A DNA stretch of 64,000 nt from assembly GCA_051453625.1 (NCBI GenBank), contig JBOZIK010000001.1, positions 136,383,599 to 136,447,598 on the forward strand, given 5' to 3'. Below the pieces are notes generated by a model. It ran no database searches and was not told the DNA's origin. It worked only from the letters and a program-made list of their open reading frames with translations. Shown piece after piece: positions 11,826-24,159 of the stretch. This DNA comes from Welwitschia mirabilis. Lineage: Eukaryota > Gnetophyta > Gnetopsida > Welwitschiales. Position 1 is the stretch's first letter, and every line of letters begins with the position of its first letter. The position numbers were made by a program, and so were the translations under genes.

Positions 11826-12405
11826 ACAACGTGCCTCACCCACATAAACTGACCTCACCTTTATTGCTCATTAAAGACATTTTCATTGGTGTGTTTTTCA
11901 TTTTTGTTAATATCTTTCCAGTTCTTTGTTACTGTTTCTATCAGTGGATTCAATGGAGACTTGCTGGATCCAATAGAGACTTCCTTATCATATTTATTTC
12001 TAACAACCACTAAGAAAAATTTATTATTATGATCCCTACATCTCATAATATTTCCTATTTCACNNNNNNNNNNNNNNNNNNNNNNNNNNNNNNNNNNNNN
12101 NNNNNNNNNNNNNNNNNNNNNNNNNNNNNNNNNNNNNNNNNNNNNNNNNNNNNNNNNNNNNNNACAGCGTGCCTCACCCACATAAACTGACCTCACCTTT
12201 ATTGCTCATTAAAGACATTTTCATTAGTGTGTTTTTCATTTTTGTTAATATCTTTCTAGTTCTTTGTTACTGTTTCTATCAGTGGATTCAATGGAGACTC
12301 CCTTGCTGGATCCAATAGAGTCTTCCTTATTATATTTATTTCTAACAACCACTAAGACAACTTTATTATTATGATCCATACATCTCATAATATTTCCTAT
12401 TTCAC
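11826..12405. repeat. direct duplication flanking a 100-N gap
   Basis: 11826-12063 and 12164-12405 are close copies (~240 bp) on either side of N run 12064-12163. The right copy differs by small substitutions and an extra CTCCC. Probable unmerged contig overlap. Confidence 0.88.
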
Positions 12406-14430
12406 CATAGCCTTTGTGTTTTCTTTGTTGCCTACCTACCTCCGGGTCTCCCATAGTGGATCTTGCCTATCTATATTACTATTCACTAAACATATTGATG
12501 TCACTACTTCTTAAGCATGTTTGTGTCTACTAGCTCGAAGCTGTAACTAACAGTTATCCTATTACAAATTATAGGAAGGCACATTTATTCTCTTTTAGGA
12601 ATTGTTTCTTTTAGTAATTAGTTGATGCCAAATTCTTTTCCCCACATAATGTCTACAAATAATAGGAACAATTACTTTTTTAAAACTCTCTTGTAATCAT
12701 AAATAAGTAAAACAACTATCTCAAAAACATTATTTAGCAGACTACTGAAAAAAATTTATGATACGAAGGTTGAATGTAGAATGATGCATGATAATTTGTT
12801 AGATGCACTTTACATTTTTATTTTTTGATTTAAATTTAATGATGTAGCTTCTTATTATAAGGCATATGTCATTTTGATCTGAGTGTTTTTAGTTGAGTGC
12901 ACATGTGAAATTGCTTAACTTGGTTAGCATTTTTCTCCTTTTTACACATGTAGTTTTCTTAAGTTCTTACTCAGCTATTACTTAGTTTTACACACATGCA
13001 GTTTAGCTAGACATTGTCTACATGCACAAGTTTGTGTTTTTAAATATTTTTATTTTTTTATGTTTTTAAATATTTTTAGTTCTATTTTAAGAATTAAAAA
13101 CCCAAAAATCGCTTTTTCAAATCAAGTTAAGATGAAATTAAGATTTACTTAATTTGATTTTCACTTTATTAGCCCTATTTTTGTGATTTGTATAGATTAA
13201 GCTAAGTTGAATGATTAGCATGATCTACTTAGCTTAACTATACAATAATCTGTTCCTTTTTCTTAGTGTTTTTTAATCTCTTATCTTCTTTTCTTTAATA
13301 CTTAATGCCACACTTAAAATGTTTTGGTTGCTTAAGGGCTAAAATTGGAAATTACTTTTACTCCCTTAAACACATAACGTTACTCACTGATAATAACTCT
13401 TAGTGGGGGGCTAGCATGGTGAACCTTATAGAGATACCAATTCATGTAAGGCTATGTTATCCTATGAGCTAATTGCATAGTCTTTAACTACCATAGGTAT
13501 GAAGTTCAAGCTACATGAAGAACCCCGTCTCTTTTAAGTGAAAACATGTTGGGTTCCTTAAGGTTCAAATTCCCATGTACCCCTTAGTAGTCGAGTGTGC
13601 ATAGGGTGAAGACTAGAGGCATAGTGGTATGGTCTACTTAGATTTCATCATTAAGCCTATAGAAAGGCATAAGTGTAAAAAAAATTTAAAATTTATTCAA
13701 AGGTATTAATAGGTCACTAACATTGCATAGTACTCTCACTTAAAGGGGATATATAATTGATATAATTAAAACTGACTGATGACTTGAAAGCTCCACTGAT
13801 GTTAATCATACTTTATGTTTTTACTCCTTTTGAAGACAAAGGTATTACCCTTGGAGATGACAGGATCATTACCTAGATTTGGTAGTACGACCTTAAAATT
13901 GATAAAGCTACATTTTCATCACCTCATAATTAGTTTAGGCTTCTTGTGTTAAAACCTAGAATACTTACATAAAAAATACTTAAACAAATTACTTTATTTC
14001 TTTATTTTGTGCATGTAAGCATTTGTTTTTTGGATTTATAGGATTTGTCATTATTTTTTATCATTTCTTCTATATTGAATAGTTCACTCAACTTATGTAT
14101 GTAAGTAAGATCTCTTTTTAATTGGCTATATCTCTCCATCATAACTCCTTTTTTGACATCTTTAGTTCTATTGTGCCTCAGATCGATCATTTGGACTTAT
14201 GGATGTGAGTAAGATTTCTTCTCAAATTGATTATATCATTATTTTTCTTTTATTGCTTCTCTTGAGTTAACAAGTGCTCTTTGTATACCAGATATATCCA
14301 TTGTTTAGTGGTGGACGTGAGCAAGATCCCCTAAAAATTGACTCTACTTCATAACTTTTCATCTCCTCTTTAGATTTTCTCAAATCATGGGAACCTCAAA
14401 GGGTAAATTTTAACTGTTATCAAACTCCTT
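12406..14430. other. AT-rich DNA without recognisable genes
   Basis: About 2 kb with no supported coding region. A sequence like a tRNA-type B box occurs at 13562 (GGTTCAAATTCCC) but lacks a convincing partner A box at the right distance. The rest appears to be old repeat debris. Confidence 0.45.
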
Positions 14431-14439
14431 TACACTAGT

Positions 14440-15560
14440 TTTGACAATTGAAATCATGACCAACATTGAAGTCACTCTTTAATATGATCAGTCATGGAAG
14501 GATTAGCATGAGAAGTTTATGTGTATCATGTGTATCTATGGTTTTGCCAAAAATTTCTCTGAGAAAGCATATGTAACTCTTTAAAACAAAGATTAAAAAG
14601 ATGCTTGGAGAACTATTAATATAAAATTAACAGAGGTTATGCAAAAATCAATAGCTTATAAATAGAAAACGTTGGTTGATAGAAATCAGATAAGTTTTAT
14701 CACAATCATGAACAACTTACATTATAAGAAAGGAAAGATGCAATAGTTGATTGCATAAATGAGTGATATTAAGGTGAAGGTTATTTAAGTCGATCCGTAG
14801 AACTAACTATGTAAGCATTATGTCAACTTTATTAAATGTTGTTNNNNNNNNNNNNNNNNNNNNNNNNNNNNNNNNNNNNNNNNNNNNNNNNNNNNNNNNN
14901 NNNNNNNNNNNNNNNNNNNNNNNNNNNNNNNNNNNNNNNNNNNNNNNNNNCTTTGTAAGTGCTTCATCCTTTACAGCTACGTTTAAAGTGTACATCCTCA
15001 AAATGGATTTTACTCCAATAAATAGTCTTCAAGCAAATAGTTTCCCAAGGTTAAACATTATGATAGGGGTAAATCTCCTCAAAAATAGTAAGTAGCCCCA
15101 TCTCCTAATTGTCATCAATCTCAACAAAGAATAAATTACATTAAAATAATAATACTCTAAAGTAAAATACATATCAGTATTCATGATGCATAGGGTAAGG
15201 TTATACCATAAATTATTATCATATCCCTTAGGACAAGATTAAAGTTAGTCATAAGGTAAATGCAGTCATTGATGGTTCTAATTAGTTGGATACTACTAAA
15301 TTTTTTGAATTCAATGCCATGTTTCAAAGTCATGACTTTGTATGTACGAGTGGAAACATACCTCATGATGAATCTTAGATTCTAGATACTGGTGCAACTA
15401 GGCATATGACATATAGGCGTGACTATTTTGATGAATTTGTAGCACAACTTAGTTAAGTTTATTTGGTAAAGAGAATGCTAATTCTTGTATAAGGTTAAGG
15501 ATGATGATGAGCTTTATCTCACTTTTAATGGAGAAATAACCTCCTTTAAAGATGTCATTC
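14440..15560 (+). pseudogene. Ty1/copia gag-protease relic
   Basis: On the + strand a copia-like gag end is suggested by YGFAKNFSEKAYVTL and DAWRTINIKLTEVM near 14530-14640. The best evidence is at 15370-15420, where the frame reads ILDTGATRHMTYRRDYFDEF, preceded by a stop in place of the expected W. This is the copia protease active site (D-T/S-G-A) leading into the integrase-proximal HM region; the catalytic Asp codon is 15385-15387. The protease processes Gag-Pol in active elements. Stops throughout and the N run 14844-14950 make the copy non-functional. Confidence 0.65.
14844..14950. other. 107-N assembly gap
   Basis: Unknown bases inside the copia relic, with no obvious flanking duplication. 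The content is probably more of the same element. Confidence 0.95.
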
Positions 15561-15954
15561 TACATGATTACTAGCATTTCAAGATGTGTAGTAGAACTCT
15601 GATATAGTGCTAAGGTTTGTGTAGTACATGTTTTACCAACATTATCAGGTGTATAATGTGCCATGGAATCCTACCTAATATGAGATGTGTAGTAGTAAAT
15701 TGACTACTTATATGATGAAGTGGTTTCCTCACACATAAACGACTTTTGAAATGTTTTATTCTAGGTCACATTCCTAACATTTTCCTCTTGTCACTCTAGT
15801 TTTTTTAGAAGAAAGTGTATTCCATGTTAAGGAAGGAATTGCTAGGTTACTAATAAGTAGCACTATGGGACCACACTAAGGATAGATATAAACCCTAGTA
15901 AAAACCCTGATAAGGTGTGCTTGCCTAAAAAAGAAAGCTCTATTATCATGATCA

Positions 15955-16065
15955 ATAATATAAAATAAATTGTTATTTTGCGAATTTGATTTCTAAGTTT
16001 TACTTACTATCGCTTACTCACTGCTATTTTTTGCATTTGGTATTAAAGCACCTTATTACTCTTTC
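15955..16065 (+). mobile_element. LTR-end-like fragment, partner of 10955-11060
   Basis: Homologous to 10955-11060, ending in GCATTTGGTATTAAAGCACC, a decayed form of the tRNA-Met primer-binding context. It lies 3' of the copia protease relic, so it could be the 3' LTR of the same element. I could not define the LTR starts or a target duplication. Confidence 0.4.
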
Positions 16066-16069
16066 ATGC

Positions 16070-17590
16070 CTCTACTATTATATATAGAGGGATTTTCCCC
16101 ATTGATCGTTATATTTTAAAATGCATAATATTACTTAGTTCTCTAAAGAAGTCTATCAATGTAGCCTTTTCTCATTTTTTATAAAGAGAAGTAAACCTTT
16201 AGCAAAGTATTCTTAGAATCATAATTGATTATAATTCCTTCCAATAATTCATCTTATTTCTTATTACAATGACTTAAAAAACCAACTATAATAAAAAATA
16301 GAAAAGGGGTAATTTGGTAACCTTGTCATACTAATCTTTCTACAAAAAAATTATTAGAAATTATTACATCACCTACTATAGAGACTTTAGCATTAGTAGA
16401 CATGCATTTTATCATGTATAAGAATCTATGATTGAAGCCCATCTTTGTTATAAAATTTATGATAAATTATAAGATAATATGATCATATGCCTTAACATGC
16501 TTAACTTAGATGAAGGAGATATTCTAGTTATTTTTTGGTGCCTACTGATGTCCTTTTCAATTTGCTATCATGTTATTAAACTTTTTTTCCTTAACTAATA
16601 ATGTTTGAAATGATCTTTTGTAGTTTTTTATTATAAAATTTGTCTAGATGTTATAATAAATGTTTAATAATGTTATTAGCCTTCAATTACTATTGATATT
16701 TTTTTTAACTAGATGTGGAAATAAATATGATAACTCCTTTATTTAAATTATCTCTCACTAAATATCATTAAATGACTTCTTTAATTATCTAAAAAAGTAG
16801 TAATCACTAGTAATATACGAGTTCTCTTTGTAAAATTATATAGGTATGACATTCAAGCATGTATCCTTCTTACTAAACATACTAAAGCAAGCATCTGTAA
16901 GTTCTTCAGTGATGTTACTCTTAAGCAAGCTAATATGTTCAAAAACATTCTTCAAAACTTTAGAAATGAAATTAGTAATAATTTCAAATTTCTTAAAATT
17001 AAATTCTTTTAATCTAATACCATTCTAAGATGCTCACTTAGAAAATCCAATATTTTATTAGAATAAAAAATTTCTAAATTTCTTGATATTAATTTATTAA
17101 TTTGATTATGATCATTATTTCTCTTAAGGCATTTGAAAAATTATTTATAGCTAAAATCCTAAACTCTTAATCACTACATTCTATTTTTTCCAAGAGCATT
17201 TCTCACATAATATTAATTCCATTTTCACTACCTAAATTTTATTTTGGATAAATCTTCCCAAGTCAGAAAATTAAAGGGATCAATTTAGAACTATTGATGA
17301 AGGTCTAAAATTTATTTTTAATTCTATTGTACACTAATCCTTCCATTTTTAATACTTTTTGTATCCAATCTGACATTCTTTATTATCTGTAACATGGCTT
17401 TGATTCATTAATCTATCTAGCCAAATATTCCTTTACTACATCACTCAACATCCAAAGTTCCTAAAAAAAATTATTGTATTCATATGATAAAGACCACTTT
17501 ATTAGTATTATAAAGACCACTAGAGTTAGTTGCCAAAATAATAGAAAAATAGTTTAGCAATGTAACATTTTAATAGACAGAAAAATACAA
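16070..17590. other. AT-rich DNA, no gene seen
   Basis: No open frame or domain supported on either strand. Probably old repeats. Confidence 0.5.
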
Positions 17591-17599
17591 ATGATTACT

Positions 17600-18260
17600 T
17601 CAAAATAAAATCGAGGATATATAGAACCTATCTAGTTGGTTCATAATAAGTTCTTCTCTCCTGTACATTTTTCTCCATGTAAATCAAGATGTTAATGTAA
17701 TAATATTTAAAAGTCTCATCAATCAAATAGAAATATTCCTTGAAATATAACGAACTATCTAACTGTGATGATGTCAAAGTGTGAAATGGTCTTTAATTTT
17801 AACATTTATGTGCTTAAGGTTATTAAAATATCCACCAAATATCCAAGGAACTTTAGGAAGCATAATGCAAATTATTTCCATAGATTATTAGTATCATGTA
17901 GATCAGTAGGACCATAAGTCAAGAAGATAACAAATCTACCATTTGGTCATACAAAAAAAAAAAAAAAATCAACACTACTTGATTTTGAGGATTAGTTCCT
18001 TTGTCAACTAAGCAATCAAACCATTTATCATTTATGGTAATGCATGCACTACCTTTCCCTCCACTATAATTTACAGAAATAAGAAAACCCTTTCCCATAA
18101 ATTAAGTAAGAATAATATTCACAACTTCAAATGAAACCCTAACTTTTTCTACAATAATGAAATCAAAATTATTATAAATATCCTTAGACATTTAACTAGC
18201 TTTTTTCTGTTAAAGCCTATTAAGAGGTCCCTTACATTCTAAGAAATGAAAATCATAGAA
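17600..18260 (-). pseudogene. second LINE endonuclease relic, - strand
   Basis: Read on the - strand from 18260 down, the translation gives LECKGPLNRL (compare the usual WNCRGL start). It continues with DIYNNFDFIIVEKV, then YSGGKGSACIT, TYGPTDLHDTNNLW and, after a frameshift, PWIFGGYFN (compare PWI.GGDFN). This is the order of an L1-type endonuclease domain. Stops and frameshifts interrupt it, and a 16-base A run at 17953-17968 lies within it. No reverse-transcriptase part was found nearby, so this is a fragment. Confidence 0.55.
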
Positions 18261-18623
18261 AAACAATTTTGAAATCCTCAGTCCCAAGTGAAACCAAGAT
18301 GTCTTTAATAGTATTACTAGTTTCTACAACCATCATAGTTTTAAGTGCTGCAAAAGGATTTACATTTAAAATATTCATAACAACCTTCATTACTAAATTA
18401 GAAATTTAAATCATTGGATGTATAGAATTTTTATTTGAAAAAGAATTTCAATGCTTTCTTAATGATGTTTTCATACATTTAGTACATAAATAACATAAAA
18501 CAAAACAAATGAACAATAAACAAAATGGTTGTTTATACAAAATTCTCTCTACCAAAACAAATAAATAGGTAGCATTGCAAGATACTGTTCGGGTCAAAAA
18601 AGAATAGGAAGAGATGTCAAACT

Positions 18624-18795
18624 CGAAACTTTTGGTAACTATATCTCTTCTAAGGAGCACAACCATCAGAATGACCTATAGGAATGTTTTGATTACATAT
18701 AAGCCACCATAAAAAATGCAACATAAACATCCAAATGTTTGAATTCATGACCTCCTCTATGGAGGACGAGTGTCTTAATAATTGCATAAGCATCC
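18624..18795 (-). mobile_element. SINE-like repeat copy
   Basis: This matches the family also seen at 50483-50700, 51788-51960, the 60.7-63.8 kb array and 63797-64000. On the plus strand it runs from GAAACTTTTGGTAACTATAT through CACAACCATCA and CATCCAAATGTTTGAATTCA to the 5' part. On the - strand ATTCAAACATTTGG stands at the place of the Pol III B box. The copy is old and its A box is poorly kept. Confidence 0.6.
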
Positions 18796-19025
18796 TATTA
18801 TCCATTAAAAAAATATGAGTAATGCTCTTTCATAACATGATTTACATGTCAAGGATAACATTAATTTTATTTGATTTTGTTTTTTTGTGTTAATGGAGAA
18901 AGGAATAATATTTAGTAATGTAAAATTATAATTTCAAAAAACTTAAAAAGGATAAATCATGAATCTGAAAAATATAGAATAACATAGTTGCTACACATTA
19001 AAAAAATCATTACAATATTAAAAAG

Positions 19026-19877
19026 NNNNNNNNNNNNNNNNNNNNNNNNNNNNNNNNNNNNNNNNNNNNNNNNNNNNNNNNNNNNNNNNNNNNNNNNNNN
19101 NNNNNNNNNNNNNNNNNNNNNNNNNNNNNNNNNNNNNNNNNNNNNNNNNNNNNNNNNNNNNNNNNNNNNNNNNNNNNNNNNNNNNNNNNNNNNNNNNNNN
19201 NNNNNNNNNNNNNNNNNNNNNNNNNNNNNNNNNNNNNNNNNNNNNNNNNNNNNNNNNNNNNNNNNNNNNNNNNNNNNNNNNNNNNNNNNNNNNNNNNNNN
19301 NNNNNNNNNNNNNNNNNNNNNNNNNNNNNNNNNNNNNNNNNNNNNNNNNNNNNNNNNNNNNNNNNNNNNNNNNNNNNNNNNNNNNNNNNNNNNNNNNNNN
19401 NNNNNNNNNNNNNNNNNNNNNNNNNNNNNNNNNNNNNNNNNNNNNNNNNNNNNNNNNNNNNNNNNNNNNNNNNNNNNNNNNNNNNNNNNNNNNNNNNNNN
19501 NNNNNNNNNNNNNNNNNNNNNNNNNNNNNNNNNNNNNNNNNNNNNNNNNNNNNNNNNNNNNNNNNNNNNNNNNNNNNNNNNNNNNNNNNNNNNNNNNNNN
19601 NNNNNNNNNNNNNNNNNNNNNNNNNNNNNNNNNNNNNNNNNNNNNNNNNNNNNNNNNNNNNNNNNNNNNNNNNNNNNNNNNNNNNNNNNNNNNNNNNNNN
19701 NNNNNNNNNNNNNNNNNNNNNNNNNNNNNNNNNNNNNNNNNNNNNNNNNNNNNNNNNNNNNNNNNNNNNNNNNNNNNNNNNNNNNNNNNNNNNNNNNNNN
19801 NNNNNNNNNNNNNNNNNNNNNNNNNNNNNNNNNNNNNNNNNNNNNNNNNNNNNNNNNNNNNNNNNNNNNNNNNNNNN
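19026..19877. other. 852-N assembly gap
   Basis: Unknown bases. The right edge is a long AT microsatellite, which probably explains why the assembly broke here. Confidence 0.97.

Positions 19878-19879
<2 letters not shown>

Positions 19880-19942
<63 letters not shown>
19880..19942. repeat. (AT)n microsatellite
   Basis: About 30 AT repeats with one interruption (GT) directly bordering the large N gap. Confidence 0.97.
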
Positions 19943-22330
19943 GGGTGGGGTGTCAACCTCAAATAGTAATTTCATGTTAACATAGAGCTTCCCCTTTAAT
20001 ATACTTTAGATTCTAACCAAGAGTTAAACCACTATACTTATTGTGTAATTATTTCTTAAGGATCTATATTTATAACTTTCTATAAGCATCCATTTGCAAG
20101 ATCTATTTAAGCGAAGACTTATTTCTATAAATTATCACGATCAACATTTTTAGAGTAGTAGTTATTAATTGCTTTATGGAAGAGACGAATAAAAGGCCTC
20201 CACATGCAAATGAGCCTACATATGATGAGGCATTCAATACTATTTCTCTAGCCCTTCTTACACAAGTTGTGAGTATTAGCAATACCTTTAAAAGAACCGT
20301 GGTAGCTAATTCTGGAGCAAAATAGTAGGTAATATTAATCATTTCAGCCTTTTTGACAAAAGTTCTGATTAGTATGCTTTTGAATATGGATGGCGATAAA
20401 TTTTTATTCAAGATTTGGGTTACTTACCTTGGTCATTGCCTTTTCTACTATAAACCTGAACAACATGTTTGCATCATGAACTACTTGCTAGGCATGTCTA
20501 ACTTTGTTTTAGAATCTTTTTCTTTGTCAATCTTGTAAATAAAGATTCCATTAACTAAGTTCTTAGCATATGTAACTTAATGCATAAGAATGAGTTATTG
20601 ATTGCATGTCCATAGAAATTTAACTTAGATGTTATTGATAAGGCAATTAATCTAGTTCCATGCATGTTAAAATTATCAAATTTGCCATTAGTTTTTGAAA
20701 AATCTGAGCTTGGAATTATTGATATTATTAGACATATTTTAAATGAAGAAACTAAGCTTGATCTTTGAGGTACATCAAAAAGACTTATTCTCTAAATCTA
20801 TTTCAAAAAAAGGAATTCATTTCTTTGATTAAACTATAGAAACGTTATTCCTACTTACCTAATCATTTACTTTAATGTTCTAAATTTTTCCCACTATTTT
20901 CTAATGCCCATATCTAAAAAGAAACTAGTATATATTGCCTTCAAATAAAACGAATAGAATGGGAAAAATGCAGAAGATCTTTTAAAAAATGCAAAATTGG
21001 CATTTTTCATTGGCACAAGCTTAAAGGACAATATGTTTAAAAATATTATTGGAGATGGAAGGAAGGTTTGCAAGAAAGTAGAAAGTCCTGCTATGAAGAT
21101 CCCTATTAATAACAATAGAAATAGCTGGTTGTTATTGATGAAGATTGTTTTTAGATGGTTAGAGGATAGAAAATAAATGTGAATTAGATTATTTCATAAC
21201 AATTGTTTTCCTTCTTATATCTTAAAAGTGGAAAACAATTTAAAACTTTTTTGAAAGAGAAATGATAATCTTTCTGACCTTAGATGAAAGCAAGGTGTAA
21301 GCAAGAAAGAGAATTGAAATGTATTATGAGTTAGTGAGAGCTTAGAACACAAGGGATTATCTACAAATTACATTAATTTCTGTAGTTTGAAATGTATTTT
21401 GAGTTACTAAGAATTTAGAACTCGAGAGCTTGTTTGCAAATTGTATCAATTGTTATAAATTAGGTTAAGTAATATAAAAGAAGCAAGAACAAGGTAATGA
21501 AAGAACATAAGATATGAAGTTCAATCCAAATGTAAAGATTTTTAAAGCTATAGGTTTTTACATATTTCAATTGGGAAACATAATCTTCATCTATATATAC
21601 ATTATTCATAATGCAAAGCATGTAATTGTATTTGTTCATATGTTTTCACTCAAGAATATGAATTGCTAAAAGCAAAATGGACTTACTCAAATCAGAGAGT
21701 GAAGTAGATGAGGCACCTTTATTGTTGAGACAAATTCTTCAAAGTAGTAAAGATTTTTTGAAGAAATGGAAGTTCTACTTTAATTGCCTAATGCCGTCAA
21801 GTTCTCGTGCGGAGAGAGTAAAAGAAAGAAATGATACTAAGTCTCATTAGCTTTAGAAAAAGTTCTACCAAGACTAAAGACAATGAGGTATTTTACACTA
21901 CAATAGTGGATATGAAGTAGATAGCTATATTACAAGATTTTAGAAATATGAAATTGAAGTTAAAGTGAAAGGAATGGGAATGCTAAAATAGACAGCTACA
22001 TTACAGGATTTTAAAAAATATGAGATTGCAGCTCAAGGGAAAGGAATGGGAGAATTGTTGGAAGCTCAAAAGTTGCATTACATCTTCCTATCTCAACAAA
22101 TAAACCATCAAATAGTGGCCCTCCAACCAAAATGAGTTGGGTTTTTGGAAGGAATTTTAAGTATCATATTTACCTTAAAGATTACACTAGTGAGTCATCA
22201 ATTTATAAGAGGCAAGCAATTCGTTTTTGTTTGTCGAGATAATACATGTGGGATGGGTGGGCTAATGATACTTACAAACACAAACAACTTAGAATTAGAA
22301 TAAACATCTTAGCTAAGGTAGACGCCTTTG
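19943..22330. other. unidentified fragments upstream of the USP-like gene
   Basis: No gene is supported. Two small items are visible. First, a 57-codon open frame at 21677-21850 reads MDLLKSESEVDEAPLLLRQI at its start, is helical and charged, and is of unknown family. Second, an imperfect 71 bp tandem duplication starts near 21923 and 21994. Peptide-like stretches also occur at 20180-20330 and 22130-22230 but cannot be assigned. Confidence 0.45.
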
Positions 22331-22369
22331 ACAAATAATTCATTGAGATCTACCATTCTAGAAGTCTCT

Positions 22370-22896
22370 TTTTCATTTCGAAGGCTGAGACGCTGAGAGC
22401 GATGGACACAGATCGTGCGCGCCACTCCGGTTGGGTGAAGGGCATAAGCCAACCCCCAAATTCCGACTGCAACATTTCTTAAGTATTTCATTATTTGCAT
22501 AATTCTTAAATACTTGCATAACTCTGCATGTACTCAGACGTATGGAATCATATCACGCGAGCTCGGCAACGCCTACGTGTGTTTTTCACATTCATAAGAC
22601 CTTCCAACTAATAAATCTTTTGAAAAACAATCCAATTCAACAGTAATCAAAACTCCAGACGTTGTCCCCTTCTGATGCCTCATCTTCCAACTATGCAAGA
22701 TGCATTGCAGCAGACAAAACCTGTAATTCTCTCAAGAAATTTTAAAAATTTATCCCCTGCCTTAGAAGGCCTTCCACCGTCATTTCCTCTCGCCATGCAA
22801 CCGCATCCATCTATTTACTATTTAAGGCTTTCTGCAGCAGATCGAGTTCAAAGCGCAGAAGAGCAGAATTCTTGCAGGAGAAAGAAAGGAGCGCAG
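22370..22896 (+). promoter_or_regulatory. CpG-containing promoter and 5' leader of the USP-like gene
   Basis: From about 22370 the sequence changes abruptly to higher GC with many CpG dinucleotides, unlike the flanks. CTACGTGT near 22573-22580 contains the ACGTG core of ABRE/G-box elements. CTATTTAAGG with TATTTAA at 22819-22825 stands where a TATA box would be for a start near 22850, giving a leader of about 45 bases before the ATG at 22897. Element roles are inferred from their sequence only. Confidence 0.6.
22819..22825 (+). promoter_or_regulatory. probable TATA box
   Basis: TATTTAA in a C-T-rich setting, 72 bp before the chosen start codon. It argues against use of the in-frame ATG at 22675, which lies upstream of it. 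Confidence 0.55.
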
Positions 22897-23949
22897 ATGG
22901 GCAGCAAAAAGCTCTGCAAATTCAGCATGAACGAGACAAATGTTACAGGCTCCCTGCACTGTTCTTCAAAGTCGTCGACAGGCAGAAGATCGTTCGGGAA
23001 TGTTGTGGAAGAGCTGAATCCGTATCTGATGATCAACCAAGAGGGAAGTTCTTCTTTCACCAGAAGGAAGGTCATGGTGGTTGTGGATTCAAGTCGCGAG
23101 GCCAAAAGTGCTCTGATTTGGGCATTAACCCATGCTTTGCTTAAGGATGATCTGCTCATTCTTCTGCATTTTGTTTCCATGCCTCCTGCTGCTTCTCCTC
23201 TCACTGCCAATGGTAATCGCCAATTTACCAGCTTTACAGTTTTTCTTTTGTCCATCTTTTGTTTTTCCTTTGCAGTTTGCACTACTGTAAATTTTCCTTG
23301 CCAGACACATGGAAATCCGAAAACTCTGTATACATTGCAGGAAGTGAGTCTCCATATCCAAGCTTGACCCTTTCTCAAGAGAAAAACCATGCGAAGCCCA
23401 GTGACTCTGCAGCCATCAACTCTTTGAAGGCACTTTGCTTACAGAGAAAACCAGAGGTTTGTATTTTGTGGGCATTGTTCTTCTACCACAACAATTTTTC
23501 TGTCAAAACGAAGTCACTGAACCAGAACTGCCTGAATGTGAGTGAAAAACAGATAGAAGTGGAGGTGGTCACAACTGGAGGGCAGGAGAAGGGTCGCACA
23601 ATAGTCCGGCAAGCAAAGAAGCGAGGCGTCTCTCTTCTGGTTTTGGGACAGCCCAAATCACTCTCTCTCTTAACCAGGTTTGTTTTTCGGATTCTTATTT
23701 TCAACAATTGACTCCAGAGAGTGCTGCAGTGAACCCTAATACCGAAGTTTTCGTGTCTTGAGAAGGCTCCCATTGATGTGCTCAGATGGAAAGATTTGCA
23801 GAAACAGTATGAAGGAATCAAGTGCAATGGTGGAATACTGCATTGAAAATTCTGAATGCATGGCTGTTGGAGTCAGAAGAAAGAGCAGAAGAGTAGGGGG
23901 ATATGTCATCAGTACCAAAAGACACAAGAACTTCTGGCTTCTTGCCTGA
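22897..23949 (+). CDS. universal stress protein-like (adenine nucleotide alpha hydrolase fold) protein
   Basis: Four exons give a 247-residue protein: 22897-23212, 23341-23456, 23553-23677 and 23763-23949. All introns are GT-AG (128, 96 and 85 bp) and phases agree (1, 0, 2). Residues 57-66 (RKVMVVVDSS) are the first strand and loop of a USP-A fold, followed by an alkaline helix (SALIWALTHALL) and the strand DLLILLHFV. Exon 3 gives EVEVVTTGG, a helix (IVRQAKKRG) and SLLVLGQ. Exon 4 ends with VEYCIENSECMAVGVRRKS and TKRHKNFWLLA. This tail is characteristic of the plant subfamily containing Arabidopsis At1g44760, At1g69080 and MRH6 (At2g03720, root-hair morphogenesis). The canonical USP ATP-binding GxxGxxxxxxxxxG(S/T) motif is not evident. 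Biochemical role is unknown; a soluble protein is likely. The ATG at 22675 is in frame but lies upstream of the TATA-like box. No stops or frameshifts break the spliced frame. Confidence 0.88.
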
Positions 23950-24126
23950 CATACCCCTTTATGATTCCTCCCACCTATCATTCCTTCTTTTCTTGTGGGA
24001 AAAATATCGTTCAATTGTATGGTTCGTTTGCTATTTTTGAAATGGCTCTGCAATACTTTATAATCTATTATACGTTTGTGCATATCTAATGACTTTGTCT
24101 GAAAAGCCGTTCTGGAAAATGTTCGT

Positions 24127-24153
24127 AATAAACATGTGTAGTGTGTGAATAAA
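24127..24153 (+). terminator. poly(A) signals of the USP-like gene
   Basis: Two AATAAA hexamers, 24127-24132 and 24148-24153, lie about 180-200 bp after the stop codon. They suggest a 3' UTR of roughly 200 bp. High-GC character ends just after them. Confidence 0.55.
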
Positions 24154-24159
24154 AAATTT

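Noticed and set aside
13562-13574. GGTTCAAATTCCC as a tRNA or SINE B box
   Set aside because: No A box at a suitable distance and no cloverleaf can be formed.
21677-21850. 57-codon open frame as a small gene
   Set aside because: No recognised family, splice context or promoter; kept only as a note in the regional entry.
22309-22500. 63-codon - strand frame in the promoter island
   Set aside because: The higher GC content here lengthens chance frames; no domain, and it overlaps the promoter.
22675-22896. In-frame N-terminal extension of the USP-like protein (extra 74 residues)
   Set aside because: It lies upstream of the TATA-like box at 22819, and the family usually has little before the first USP strand. 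The ATG at 22897 fits better.
22848-23390. 180-codon open frame antisense to the USP-like gene
   Set aside because: It is a shadow of the coding exons, crosses an intron and has no protein motif.
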